From Apus apus (Eukaryota; Chordata; Aves; Apodiformes; Apodidae): a stretch of 64,000 nt of DNA. Shown piece after piece: positions 21,966-34,200 of this stretch. The translations under genes and the position numbers were made by a program. How positions within the stretch are numbered: position 1 is the first letter of the stretch; the number at the start of each line of letters is the position of its first letter. Below the pieces are notes generated by a model that saw nothing but the letters and a program-made list of their open reading frames with translations, did no database searches and had not been told where the DNA came from. The stretch lies in assembly GCF_020740795.1 (NCBI RefSeq), contig NC_067305.1, forward strand, positions 1,736,001 through 1,800,000, read 5' to 3'.

Positions 21966-22205
21966 CTACCACGAGGGTCTGGGGAGGGGAGACAAAGCCG
22001 GGGTCGTCTTTGGGTGCAGAGGATGCGGGGCAGGGCAGCAGGGGGTCCCCCTGGCACGCAGACTGTCCCCCCGGGTGATGAGCCCCCCGTAGCCCTCCTG
22101 GTGGGAGAAGGCGTAGCTGGAGCGGCGGCGGAGGGAGCGGCGGGGGACGTGGGCGACCAGCTCCACCGAGGGCTGAGGGCCCCGCCGGGCCTGCAGGCAG
22201 ATCCT
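21966..22205 (-). CDS. ATP8B3: ATP8B3 coding exon 27 (C-terminus, stop)
   Basis: 79 residues: an Arg-rich stretch, [19 protein letters not shown] (ATP8B C-terminal motif) and a Pro-rich tail to the stop. Acceptor CTCCTTGCAG. Confidence 0.94.
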   Translation of the reverse strand, partial: RICLQARRGPQPSVELVAHVPRRSLRRRSSYAFSHQEGYGGLITRGDSLRARGTPCCPAPHPLHPKTTPALSPLPRPSW

Positions 22206-25200
22206 CTGCAAGGAGATGAGGAGATCAGGGCTGTGGCCACCTCTCCGGGAAGGTCTCGGCCCAAAAAGGGGGACAGGCAAGGGAGAGCGAGGCTGGGATC
22301 TGCTGAGACACGGTTTGTCTGCCGGCTCCACCGTGGGCTGAGCGGGTGGGACGGGTTGTGCAACGTGAGGCTGTTCGTGGGGGTCTTGAAGGCTGCTGGA
22401 GCTCTAGAGGGCAATCTGGGACCTCTTTGTGCCACCAGCAAGGTATGAGCTACAAGCCAGATGGCAGTGAGCTCTATCGAGGCTGGGCTGGTACCAAGCC
22501 CTGCACCAGAGCTGCTTCCTAAGCAGCAGCTCCAGGGAGTCCTGGAGGCCAGTTCCTGGCTGCAGCCAAAAGCAGGTCCTCTCCAGGAGCTGGATCAGGT
22601 CTCTTGCCTCAGGACCTCCTGTCTGGCCATGAACTGATTTGGGGAGAGGGCCCTGGAGCCAGGCTTGGACTCCAATGTCATAAGAGACCAACACCAGCTG
22701 AGTGATGCCACCGAGGAGAGGTGACATCCCACTGCTACAGCCCAGCTGGTGGCTTCCCTGGGGTGTCTCAGCCTTCCCATCACCAGCAGCCCCCCTGGGC
22801 AGCCCCAGACCCCTCCCCACACCAGCCCCTGCCCGTCCCTCACCTGCTGGGTGCTGGGTTTGCCCGCGAGGGTGCAGTACAAGCGGACAGTGAGCGAGGG
22901 GATGGTGTTGACCACCAGGGCCAGCAGGACCACGAGCAGGACGTAGGGATCGGTCAGGGCGTTCCGGCTGGCGTCTGTCAACACAAGGAGCTGCTGGGTG
23001 ATGGAAGGAACGTGGGGAGGACAGAGGGAGCAACTGCAGGGGACAGGTCCCCACCCACGAAGGTGTTGAGGGGCCTCAAGGGGAGATGGCACCCAAGCTG
23101 GGGTGAAAAATCAAGACGGAAGGATGAAGGAGTATTGACAGGGAGATGATCTAGGGAGGTGGGAAAGTACCAAGGCCAGGCTGAGCTTCCCTGGATTGGG
23201 AAAGGGAGGGACCTTGGGGACCCCTGGGGCATCTCACCTGGGAAGCGGAAGATGGCAGGGGCTGCCCTGAAGGCACCAATGCTTTGGGTCAGGAAGGAGA
23301 AGAGGCAGAAGAGCAGCAGGCTGGCTGTGACCGTCAGGAAGGACAGCACTGTCCAGAACTTGGTGTCCAGGATGATCTGCAGGAAGAAGGGCAGAGCACA
23401 CAGGGTCTCAGGGAAGCTGTGGAGATGCTCGTCCATTCAGCCACTTGTCCCAAAGTCCTCTCCTGCCCTGAGAAGGATCATTGCCTGGTCATGGAGCTGC
23501 TGGGGGTGGTGTCAGAGCTCAGGGCTGCAGTCCCAGCTGCCCCAGGGCCTGGGTCACAGAATCCCAGAATAGTTTGGGTTGGAAGGGAACTTAAAGATCA
23601 CCCAGTCTCACCCCCTGCCATGGGCAGGGACACCTCCCACCAGCCCAGGCTGCTCCAAGCCCCATCCAACCTGCCCTTCAACACTGCCAGGGATGGGGCA
23701 GCCACAGCTTCCCTGGGCAACCTGGGCCAGGCTCTCACCACCCTCACACTCCAGAATTCCCTCCTCATGTCTCACCTCAACCTCCCTCTGCCAGTTTTCA
23801 TCCATCCCCCCTTGTCCTCTCCCTCCCTGCCCTTGTCCCAAGTCCCTCCCCAGCTTTCCTGGAGCCCCTTCAGGCCCTGGAAGGTGCTCTAAGGTCTCCC
23901 TGGAGCCTTCTCTTCTCCAGGCTCAACACCCCAGCTCTCCCAGCCTGTCTCCAGAGCAGAGCTGCTCCAGCCCTTGGATCATCTCCATGGCCTCCTCTGG
24001 ACTCTCTCCAACAGGTCTATGACCTTCTTATGTTGGAGAGTCCAGAACTGGACCCAGCACTGCAGGGGGGTTTCACCAGAGCAGAGAGGGATAATCATCT
24101 ACGTTGACCTGCTGACCATGCTTCTGGTCAAGGATGGGGAAGAGCAGATCATCACTCACCTCCATGAGGACTGACAGCAATGCTGATGTGGCCACTGTGA
24201 CAGAGAAGGACTCGTAGTCACCAACAACCTTGGTGCCAACGTGGTCCTGGAAGGCCCAGAGTGCAATGTAGAAGCTGGCAAGTGAGGTGCTGGCCCCGTG
24301 CAGGAAGGTGACACCAAACACTCGGTAGTTGAAGAGCTCGTCCTGCTGCCCAATCATATAGAGCTCAGGGAACTCCAGGCTCTTCTTGGCACTCACATCC
24401 TGCCAGGAGGGCACCAGCCATCACCCTCCCCACCCACCCTGGGGGGAAGGCTTGGGCCACCCCACCCAACACTCCCTCCTGGAGAGCTGCAGTGGGTCCC
24501 TGCACCCACTTGCTCCAGGGTGATGGGGAACAGAGGCACCCCCAGGACCAGTGGTGGTCTCCAAATGCCCAGTGAGCTGCTGGGTGCCAGGTCCCAGCAC
24601 GAAGAGCCATGGAAATGGGGTAGAACAGCCACTGGGCTGATCCACAGCCAGCAGGGATGTGGCCTCCAGGCACAGGGGCTGGATGGAGCCCGGGGAGCTC
24701 ATACCTGCTCCAGAAGACCCACGGCCAGCACGGGGTAGGCAGTGTAGAAGATGTTGTAGAGCGCGAGGAACCAGCCCTCATACAGGGGCTGGAAGGGAGG
24801 AGGAAGCAGCTGTGAGCTCAGGGGGCTCTGGAAAGGCTCAGGAGGGACATCCAGGCACTAGGGGTGAGTCCAGGAGACTCAAGTCTGAGCTGTGGGGAGG
24901 TCCCCACGGACTTGCCGTGGCAGGTGGGCCTTGGGGCTGTGCTGCAGGTGGAGGTGGGAGGCTGGAGCCACACAGTGGGGGTCAAGTCACACTGGTGGCA
25001 CAAAACCTCCCAGTTCGGAGGAAACCAGCTCAGTGCACATGGGATCTTTCCCTGGGTCTGTCCAAGACACCCGTGGCTGGTCACCAGTGACAATCCCCAG
25101 GGATCAGCACTGGGGCCCATTCTCTTTAGGGTCTTCACCAATGGACAAGGGGATTGAGGAACCCTCAGTCAGTTTGCAGATGACACCAACTTGGGCAGCA

Positions 25201-28200
25201 GTGTTGACCTGCCTAGGACCAGGGCAGGGATTGTCCCCCTGTGCCCAGCACTGGTGACACCTCCAGTCCTGGGGTGGGGTCAGCTCTGGGCTCCTCAGCA
25301 CAAGAAGGACATGGAGGGGCTGGAGCGTGTCCAGGGAAGGGCAGTGGAGCTGGGGAAGGGGCTGGAGCACAAGTGTGAGCAGGAGCAGCTGAGGGAGCTG
25401 GGGGTTCAGCCTGGAGACAAGGAGGTGAGGGGAGACCTGCTGGCTCTGCAGCTGCCTGAGAGGAGGTTGGAGCCAGGGGGGTCGGGCTCTGCTCCCCAGG
25501 AACAAGTGATGGAACCAGAGGAAATGGCCTCAGGTTGTGCCAGGGGAGGTTGAGATTGGATCTTGGGAACAGTTTCTTCCCCAAAGGGTTGTCAGGCCCT
25601 GGCCCAGGCTGCCCAGGGCAGGGGGGGAGTCCCCATCCCTGGGGGGGTTTCAAAGCCCTGTAGATGTGGTGCTGAGGGACATGGGGCAGTGGTGGCCTTG
25701 GCAGGGCTGGGTTGATGGTTGGACCTGCTGATTTTTAGGGTCTTCTCCAGCTAAAACAATTTGATGATTCTACGATTCTTCAAGGACCTCCCAGGTCTCC
25801 CCAGGGTCCTCTTCCTGCTCCAGCCCAGTGGAAAGCAGATAACCAGCTGCATCTCAGGTAGGCACCCCCCAAAACTCGCACAGCCCAAGGCAAGGGAGAA
25901 AGGGCACCAGGGCAGGGAGGTGGACGTGTGAGCCCCATCAGAACCGGGCAGGAGACCTGCCTGGGACGTCCCCCTGGGGTGCAGACCTCCCCGGGCTGGA
26001 AGTCACCCCCTCACCTGGGCCGTGAACCCGCTGTGGAAAGCGAACCAGACCTGGGCCATCAGGCCAGCAAAGGTCTTGTAGAAGAAGTATCGGAGGAACT
26101 TGCAGACCCGCAGGTAGCCCCAGCGGCCGTGGACGAGCAGGAGGCGCTGGAGGAAGGAGAACTGGGCCAGGGCGTAGTCACTGCACTGCACAGCCTGCAG
26201 CCCCTCCTGGCCGCTGATGCCCACCCCAACGTCAGCAGCTGTGGAGGCAGGAGGGTGGGAAGGGCTGGGGAGGAGGTCTCTGGGGAGCCTGAGCACCCGG
26301 AGGAGCTCGGGGGGTGATTTCCTGGTGGGTCGTCCCCGGGTTGGCGAGCGGAGGGTGAGTGGGGAGCAAAGGGGTAGAGCCCCTCCCAGCACACGGTGGG
26401 CGTGGGTGGGCTTGAGGAGCATGGCCCCGGGTCAGGGGTGCTGGAGAGGGACAGGGACATCTCTGCCAACTGCCCAGGTCCAGGCTTCGGGTTTCAGCGA
26501 GGTTCATCCCTGCTGCCCCCTGTGCCAGGCTGGGCGTGGAGCTCTCCCTCCCCTCCTGGCACAGCAATGGGGAGAAGTGGTTTGGGGGTTCCCTTCCCAG
26601 CTCCTCACCTCAAAGGAGAGGGGGAAGGGGTGAAGGTGGCAGATGGGACACTGCTCCCCCCCACCTGCGAGGTGCTTCTCCAGAACCCCCCCTGCCCCAA
26701 GCCTCACTTTTGATCATGTTGACATCATTGGCCCCGTCCCCGATGGCCAAGGTGATGGCCTTCTTGTGCTTCTTCACCAGCTGCACCATGAGGGCTTTCT
26801 GCTTGGGGGTCACCCTGCAGCAGATCACTGCCTGGCAGCTGGTGGCCAAGTCCACGAAGGCCTTCTCCACCAGACTGCCCTGCTCCTGTGAGTCCGTGGC
26901 CCTGCAGCAATCCAGCCACCCCCACAGCCACCCCTTCTTCTCCTTCAGCACCTCTCCCGTGTGGAGGATCCGGTCCTTAGGGGAGAGCACACGTGGCTGG
27001 GACCTCACCCGTCATCTACGCAGTGTGAGAGCCCCCAGACTCATCCAAGATGCTCTTAAATCTTAGAGGTGCTACAAAAGTGGCCCCAGTTTTCTACAAC
27101 TTCATCACTCAGCAAGTGCTGCGAGCAGACCAGTATGTCCCAGTATGACCAGAGGAGCATGTGGTTACCCACCAGCCTGCATCATCCCAGAAGGTGGGTT
27201 GGGCAGGTGTGGTTGAAGCCCTTCAACACCAAATGATCAGTGCAAGGTTCTCCCCCTCTCCACTTTCCATTCCCCAGCCCAAAAATGGGCTTTTCCCACC
27301 CCTCAGGCAGGAGGAACATCACGTCCTCCAGGTGCTGGTGCCACCAGCCCTTTGATAGCACCAGGGCAGAAACAGGGATCTGCCAGTGCAGGCAGGAAGC
27401 AGGGAAGACCAACCCAGTGCCACCTTACCAGGAAGTCCCCATTGATGATCAGGGCTCTCTTCTGGTGGGACGAAGCCTTGGGGCTCTGCTGGGAGAGGTG
27501 GTCACCACACGGGACCTCCCCGCTCACCCAGTTGTTGTTGCTCACCCAGTGAGCCTGGAGGATCTCACTGTGTAAGGAAGGAAGGGGTGGTGGGAGCTGA
27601 GCTGGGGACACTGGAGACTCTGCCCAGCTGTGAGACCCACAGTTGGTCTTTGCCACCTCAGAGCTCCAGGGAAGTGGGGCTGGTGGGAGTGGTGGGAACA
27701 GGGGGGACAGAGAGGGAGCCCCAGGGGCTCGTTGATCTCAAAAATCAGCCTCTGTCCCTGTGGTTTAGAGGTGGAGAAACAGCTTAAGCACTTTCTGGTC
27801 AAAACCTGGCAAGGAGGAGGACATTGTCAGGGCAGAACCAGATGGGGAGGCCTGGAAAAGCATCAGGAGATGAGGGCTGTGGACATCCAGCGTGGGACAG
27901 GGAAGGAGAAGCATCTCTGGCAGAATCAAGACCTGCCCACTCTGCACAGACACCTCGGGTGTCTTCAGTGGGGACAACAGTGTTCTGAACCAGGAGGTCA
28001 CAGTTCCTCACCTGATCTCCTTCTCCTCCAGGATCTCCATGTCATCTGTCAGCAGTTTGCAGGCGTAGCCGATGTTCACTGCGGTCTCTGCAGGTGACAA
28101 CACCTGATGGCCACGTGCTGGTGCCCCCACCCCAACCCGGGGCAGCCCCCCGCTCCAAAAGCCCTCAGTGGGCAGCAGCTCCAGCTTGGTGCCACCACAC

Positions 28201-31200
28201 AGATGGCTTCCCCTGCTCAATTCCCCCATGGTGACATGATCTGTGGGACACGCTCTTGGGTTAAATGACAGGAAGAGCAGAACCTGGTTGTTGGCCACTC
28301 CCAGGGTCCCATATCTCTGCTTCCTGGCTAAGGGAGAAGCTGAAACGTGCTGATGGGACCTGGGGTTGCCTCCACTGACCTTGTTTGTCTCCCGTCAGCA
28401 CCCACACTTTGATGTTGCCCAGTTTCAGCCGTTGGATGGTCTCAGGGACTCCATCTTGCAACTTGTCCTCAATGGCCGTGGCCCCGAGCAGCTGGAAGGA
28501 GCGTAAGTGGGTGTCATGACATGGGGCAGGGCAAGATGTGGAGGTGGGAATGACCCCTGGATCCAACCCGAGCTCCTTGCCCATGGGTGGGCACCACCTG
28601 ACAGATGTCTTCTGCAGTGTCCCCTGGCAAATGCCACCGAGTCACCCCAGGGGGTGGGCGTTGGGGTCACTTCACCCCTCTCCTCCCAGAGAGCCAAACC
28701 CCACACTCCAGCTCCCTGTGGGACCAGTTCCTCCTACCCCCCCAGCCTCATCCCACCTGCAGGTTCTGTTCCATCTCCTCGTACAGCTTGTCCAGCTCCC
28801 GTGCCCGGTCCTGCAGCAGGACACTGGCCTCCTGGTGTCTTCTGCTCCACACGCCGTACTCGGCCTCGCTCACCTCCTTGCTGGCCAAGCACAAAGTCCT
28901 CAGTGTCTCCTCTGCAAAGCGCTGCAGAGACAAGAGGTCAGGCCTCCCTTCCCTCCACCAGGATGACTCTGATGGTGGACCAGGGCATGGTGCCCAGCCA
29001 AGCTGCTGCCGAGGCAGATCCAGAGACACACCAGGATCTGAGGGTCCCGCTCTGGGCTCTTCCTCCCTTCCCCACCCTACAGCATCCCCATGAGCATCCT
29101 TGCAATGAACTGGTCCATGCAGAGCCCCAAAGGTGGGGTTGATGCCCTCTGAGCCTCTGTCTCATGGGCAGGCAAGGATCTTGGAGCAGAAGGAAGAAAA
29201 AAGGACCAAAGTTCTGAAGCCAGAGGAGCAGCAAGGGACTCCAGGACACTCAGCCCAAAGCCAGAAGCAGAGGGACCAGCCCTTTCCACCCCAGGCTGGT
29301 GTGGAACTCACATCCAGAGCCATCTCAGTGATGGTCTCACGGGGTCCTCTCCTCTGCAGCCTCTCCAGGATGACTGTGTCAGCCCCCTTGGTGTAGAGCC
29401 GGATGGTGCCCTGGGGGTCCCGCACTGGGAGGGAAGGACAGTTTAGGCAGCTGGAGAGGTGGCTCCCACTCCTGCCTGTCCCCACGGGGTGGCCGTGCTG
29501 CAGGAGGCACCACAGGGGACGTCGGGGCGTTCTGCCCCAGCTCTGCCCCACCAGGATCAGGCCTCAGGGACTGTCAGTTCCTCACACCCCTCCTCTGAGA
29601 CCCTGGTTTCCTCACTCTCTCTTGGCTGCTCCAACCCTTCTCAGCCCCAACCCTTCTCTTCCCCAACCCTTCTCTTCCCCCACCCTTCTCAGCCCCCACC
29701 CTTCTCAGCCCCAACCCTTCTCTTCCCCCACCCTTCTCAGCCCCCACCCTTCTCATCCCCCACCCTTCTCTTCCCCAACCCTTCTCAGCCCCCACCCTTC
29801 TCAGCTCCCACCCTTCTCATCCCCCACCCTTCTCTTCCCCAACCCTTCTCAGCCCCCACCCTTCTCTTCCCCCACCCTTCTCTTCCCCAACCCTTCTCAG
29901 CCCCCACCCTTCTCATCCCCCACCCTTCTCTTCCCCCACCCTTCTCTTCCCCCACCCTTCTCTTCCCCAACCCTTCTCAGCTCCTTCACCAAGTGTAAGT
30001 AAAACCACAGGGATGACCAGGACAACTCTTGGAGCCCCGGTGCCAGCTGCAGTCAATGGTGGCCATCCCAGGGCCACCCCTTGCATGGGAGGGACCCTCC
30101 CTGCTCCTGCGTGGCCCCAGGAGACACCCCAGCCTGCTCACCCAGGACAGACATCCTCTTGCGATCGCTGTTGAAGTCCAGCATGGCCAGCACTTTGTAG
30201 GTCCTCTTCTGCCCCAGCTCACTGATGGTGATGGTGTCTTGTGTGCGGGCCAGGAAGACGTACCCCAAGCTCCTGGCTGCCCACACCAGGGCTTCTTCAT
30301 CTGGTGAAGCTGCCTGATAAACCAGCTGGTCTGCAGAGGAGGAGTAGAGTTAGACAAAGAGACTCACAGCCAAGCAGCTCTTGGACATCTGAAACACCCT
30401 GTTATTGTCCAGCAATGACATTCTCTATGGACACCCTAGAATCCAAGCCACCAGGTGAGGGAAACTCAGTCCTTCTTCGTAGAATCACAGACTGGATGTG
30501 AAGGGAACTCAAGGACCATCTAGTTCCAACCCCCTGTCCAGGGACACCTCCCACCAGCCCAGGCTGCTCCAAGCCCCATCCAACCTGCCCTTCAACACTG
30601 CCAGGGATGGGGCAGCCACAGCTTCCCTGGGCAACCTGTGACCTGTACTTCTCTCTTCTGCTCATTCCTCCAGGCACAAGAAGTTCCCAGACAGGGTTGG
30701 ATTATCCCCCTTGTGTGTCAGTTCCAACTAATGAGCCTTAAAACCAACCCAAATGGACACATCCATGATGCCAGGACAGTGACACAAAGCACCCCCTCAA
30801 GCCACCTGCTCCCCACCCAGCAGAGCTTTGTTGGGTGATGGAAGAAGCTCCATGGCCTTGAAGGGCAGCTTGAGAACGTCCACCACCCTGGCCAACCCAC
30901 CATCCTTCTCCTCCACCATGACCGTGTGGCAGAGGGCCAGCAGCCTCAGGAACTCCCTCAGCACAGGGTCACGGTCCTGCCGGATGGCTGCCAGCAACGT
31001 GGGGTCACAAAACTCCAACTTCTTCTCCCCGTGGTGGCTCCAGGTGGAGCTCAACCCCTGCAAGAGGCACAGGCAGGCTGCAGGAGCCCGGGGTGGAGCG
31101 TGGGGCTCTGGGCTGGAGGTGCTGCTGGGCTCCATCGGTTGAGAAACCTGCTTGCCCTGTCCCTAACCAGCAGCTGAGGACTGGCCAGCTCAGCCCAAGG

Positions 31201-34200
31201 AGCCCCGTGGGACCACAAGCTGTGCTCCACAACGAGGGGCTGGGCTTGCTGCTGGTGTCACCAGGCACGTTTCTGAGCCCTGTGAGGAGCATCTGGCCCC
31301 AGTTCCAGGGGAGAGGGGAGTTACGCACCCGCGGCTCTTTGCTCTCCTGGCCCGTGCCTGGACCTGCCAAAATAAAACCCCCTGGGTTAGCAGGGAGCTG
31401 GCAGCAGTGTGGCCACCAGGGGCTTCCAGCAGCTGCTCCAGCAGGGGCCTGGTGCTCCTGCTGGCCAGAGCACTGGCAACATGGGGAGGGTTTTCAGCAG
31501 CTGCTGGTGCTGGTCATAAGGCTCTGCTAAAGTATCCAGGTTTGACTTCAGGGAATCCCAGCCTGGTTTGGGTTGGAAGGGATTTAAAGCTCATCCAGTC
31601 CCACCCCCCTGCATGGGCAGGGACACCTCCCACCAGCCCAGGCTGCTCCAAGCCCCATCCAACCTGCCCTTCAACACTGCCAGGGATGGGGCAGCCACAG
31701 CTTCCCTGGGCAACCTGGGCCAGGCTCTCACCACCCTCACACTCCAGAATTTCCTCCTCATGTCTCACCTCAATCTCCCTCTTCCAGTTTTCATCCATCC
31801 CCCTTGTCCCATCCCTCCCTGCCCTTGTCCCAAGTCCCTCCCCAGCTTTCCTGGAGCCCCTTCAGGCACTGGAAGCTGCTCTCAGGTCTCCCTGGAGCCT
31901 CCTCTTCTCCAGGCTGAACACCCCATCCTGACTTGTTTGGCTCTTGAGCTGCTCAGCCTTTTCAACCCATTTTGAACACTGAACATTCAGGTCTGGTTTT
32001 TCACCCCTGTGTCCTGGGACATCTCTGCACTGGCAGGACCAGAGCTCTGCTGCATCACAGAGCTTCAACATGATCCATCAGGCAGGAGAAAATTCCCTTT
32101 ATTCCTGCTTTAAAACTTTGCTGGATGGTTTTTTTTCCCCCCTCCTCTTTGCTTTGATCACTACGCAGTTGTCTCAGGTGCCTGATCCACCTCTCAGGAA
32201 AAAGGAGCTCCAGGCTCAAGTTCTAAACCAGCTACATTTGGCTAATGAAGCACTGAGGCAGCTCCCAGAAGCCAACTGAGTTCTTGGGTGGAGAAGAAGA
32301 GGAAGGACTTCATCATCCTCAGGTTTCCAAGGGGAAAAACAAGGAGAATCATTTAAAAATATATATAAGAAGAAAAAAGAATAGTAGTTAAAAATAAAAG
32401 CCAAGAGCAGCTCGAAAGAAACACGGCAGGAAATGCTCATTTCTTTGCCCTCTCCACAGGTCACCTGAAAGCTTCAAAGTGTCCATGTTTGGAACCCAAG
32501 CTGAAGACTGATCAGGAAAGGATGCAAAGAAGAAAAGCAAACCCTCCTGGTTTTTTTTATCCCCAAAGCTTTCGTACAAAATAAAACTCCATGAGCTTCA
32601 CTGGCCCGTAGCTCTGCCCTGTCCTGGCCACCTGGGCCAGCATCAGCTTGTTGCTCCCAGTGGGATCCACCTCCCAGGTGGTTTTGCCATCCAGATTTGC
32701 TGAGCTCCTAACCCCAGGCTCCCTCTTCCCTCAGGGAAACCCAGGTGATCCAGGCTGAGTTTGGGGCACGATGCACCTCCTGAAATTGGGGCACCCGTTT
32801 GAGGAGGGCACTGGGAGCACGGGACAGGTGTGACCACAGGTGTGGTGGCCCCTGCAAAGCACTGGCAAGATGGGAGGTGGATTCTTACAGCACCTTCTTG
32901 TCTCCATGCTGGACCACGGAGATCAATCCACGTGCCCCAAGCTTCCTAGCAAGCCAGGAGGAATGGAAAGAACCAGATCCAGGTTTTCCTAACTCCTGAG
33001 TCCCTACAAACTTGCTTCCACCAAGAGTTACCATAGATGGTCCCGTTGATGCAGCACTTCTTGAAGCTCATAATGTTTTGTGTCAAGGTGCCAGTCTTGT
33101 CTGAGAAGATATATTCAACCTGGCCAAGCTGGTCGTTGAGGCTGGTGCTTCTGGCTTTTGCTGGAATGTCCTTGGCAGGATAATACATCTCCAGGTCCCA
33201 GTTGATGAAGCAGCTGTTCACCAGGTAGATGAATTCAAACCTAGGGAGTCAGGTAGAAGAAACCTTACACTGGGCAAGGAGATCACGTTTGGATCATAGG
33301 ATCATGGAACCATTTGGGTTGGAAAAGACCTTTGAGATCGTCAGGTCCAACCATCAACCCAGCCCTGCCAAGGCCACCACTGCCCCATGTCCCTCAGCAC
33401 CATCTCCAGGGCTTGGAAATCCCTCCAAGTGCAAGGAGTGAGGAACTGGTCTCTGATCACTCACAAGCTCTGTTGTCCTTACGTTATATACATGGACATG
33501 GGGATGATGATGCTCAGGAGGATGGTGAAGCCCCAGAAGTTGAAGAAGGCCTGCTGGACAGGAGTGGTGTTCTTGTAGAGAGCAGAGAGGTAACTGTGCT
33601 TCTCCTGGAACATCCTGGCCCAGAGCCCAGAGGCAATGGCGAGACACAGCGACGTGCCCAACAGCACCAGGAAGATCTGAGGTGGGAAGCCAGGATGAGA
33701 ACGTCCCACCACGCAGAGCCCACCAGACCCTTTTCTAGGCCCAAGTGTTGCACCTTCCAGATGGTTTGTCACACACATGTAGGTGTAAACCTGCAGAAAG
33801 GTGTCCTTGTGCATGAAGCTGGTCCTCAGAGCTCACCCTGGGTGAGGTGGAGGATCACAGCATGTCCTTCAGCTGGACACATCCCCAACACACCCACAGC
33901 AAAACCCAACAATGTTCCCACCCTCCAATTGCCTCCAACAACATCTCCTTGGACAGGGTGTGTCCTGCAGCCTCCCTGCTGAACTTATCAGCAAACAGAG
34001 GAACACTAGAAACCAACCTGAGAAGGGATGACACTCAACCACCAGGAACCAGAACAAGAGCCACCCAACTCCCAGGGATGACCAGGCTGCTTTGCTTCCC
34101 ACAGAGGGAAGGCTCCTCCTTCCAGCTCCTCAGTGCTGAGCTACAACCTGCAGGTCCCTCAGCACAAACCACCTCCATGGACCCACATGGTTATGGATGA

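Noticed and set aside
26902-26907. CTGCAG as acceptor for ATP8B3 exon 21
   Set aside because: Gives the wrong phase relative to exon 20; the CCCCTAAG acceptor before 26975 restores phase 0.
31552-31925. Recurrent ~100-codon frames such as [21 protein letters not shown]
   Set aside because: The same peptide recurs at every CR1 3' region on either strand; it is noncoding CR1 tail.
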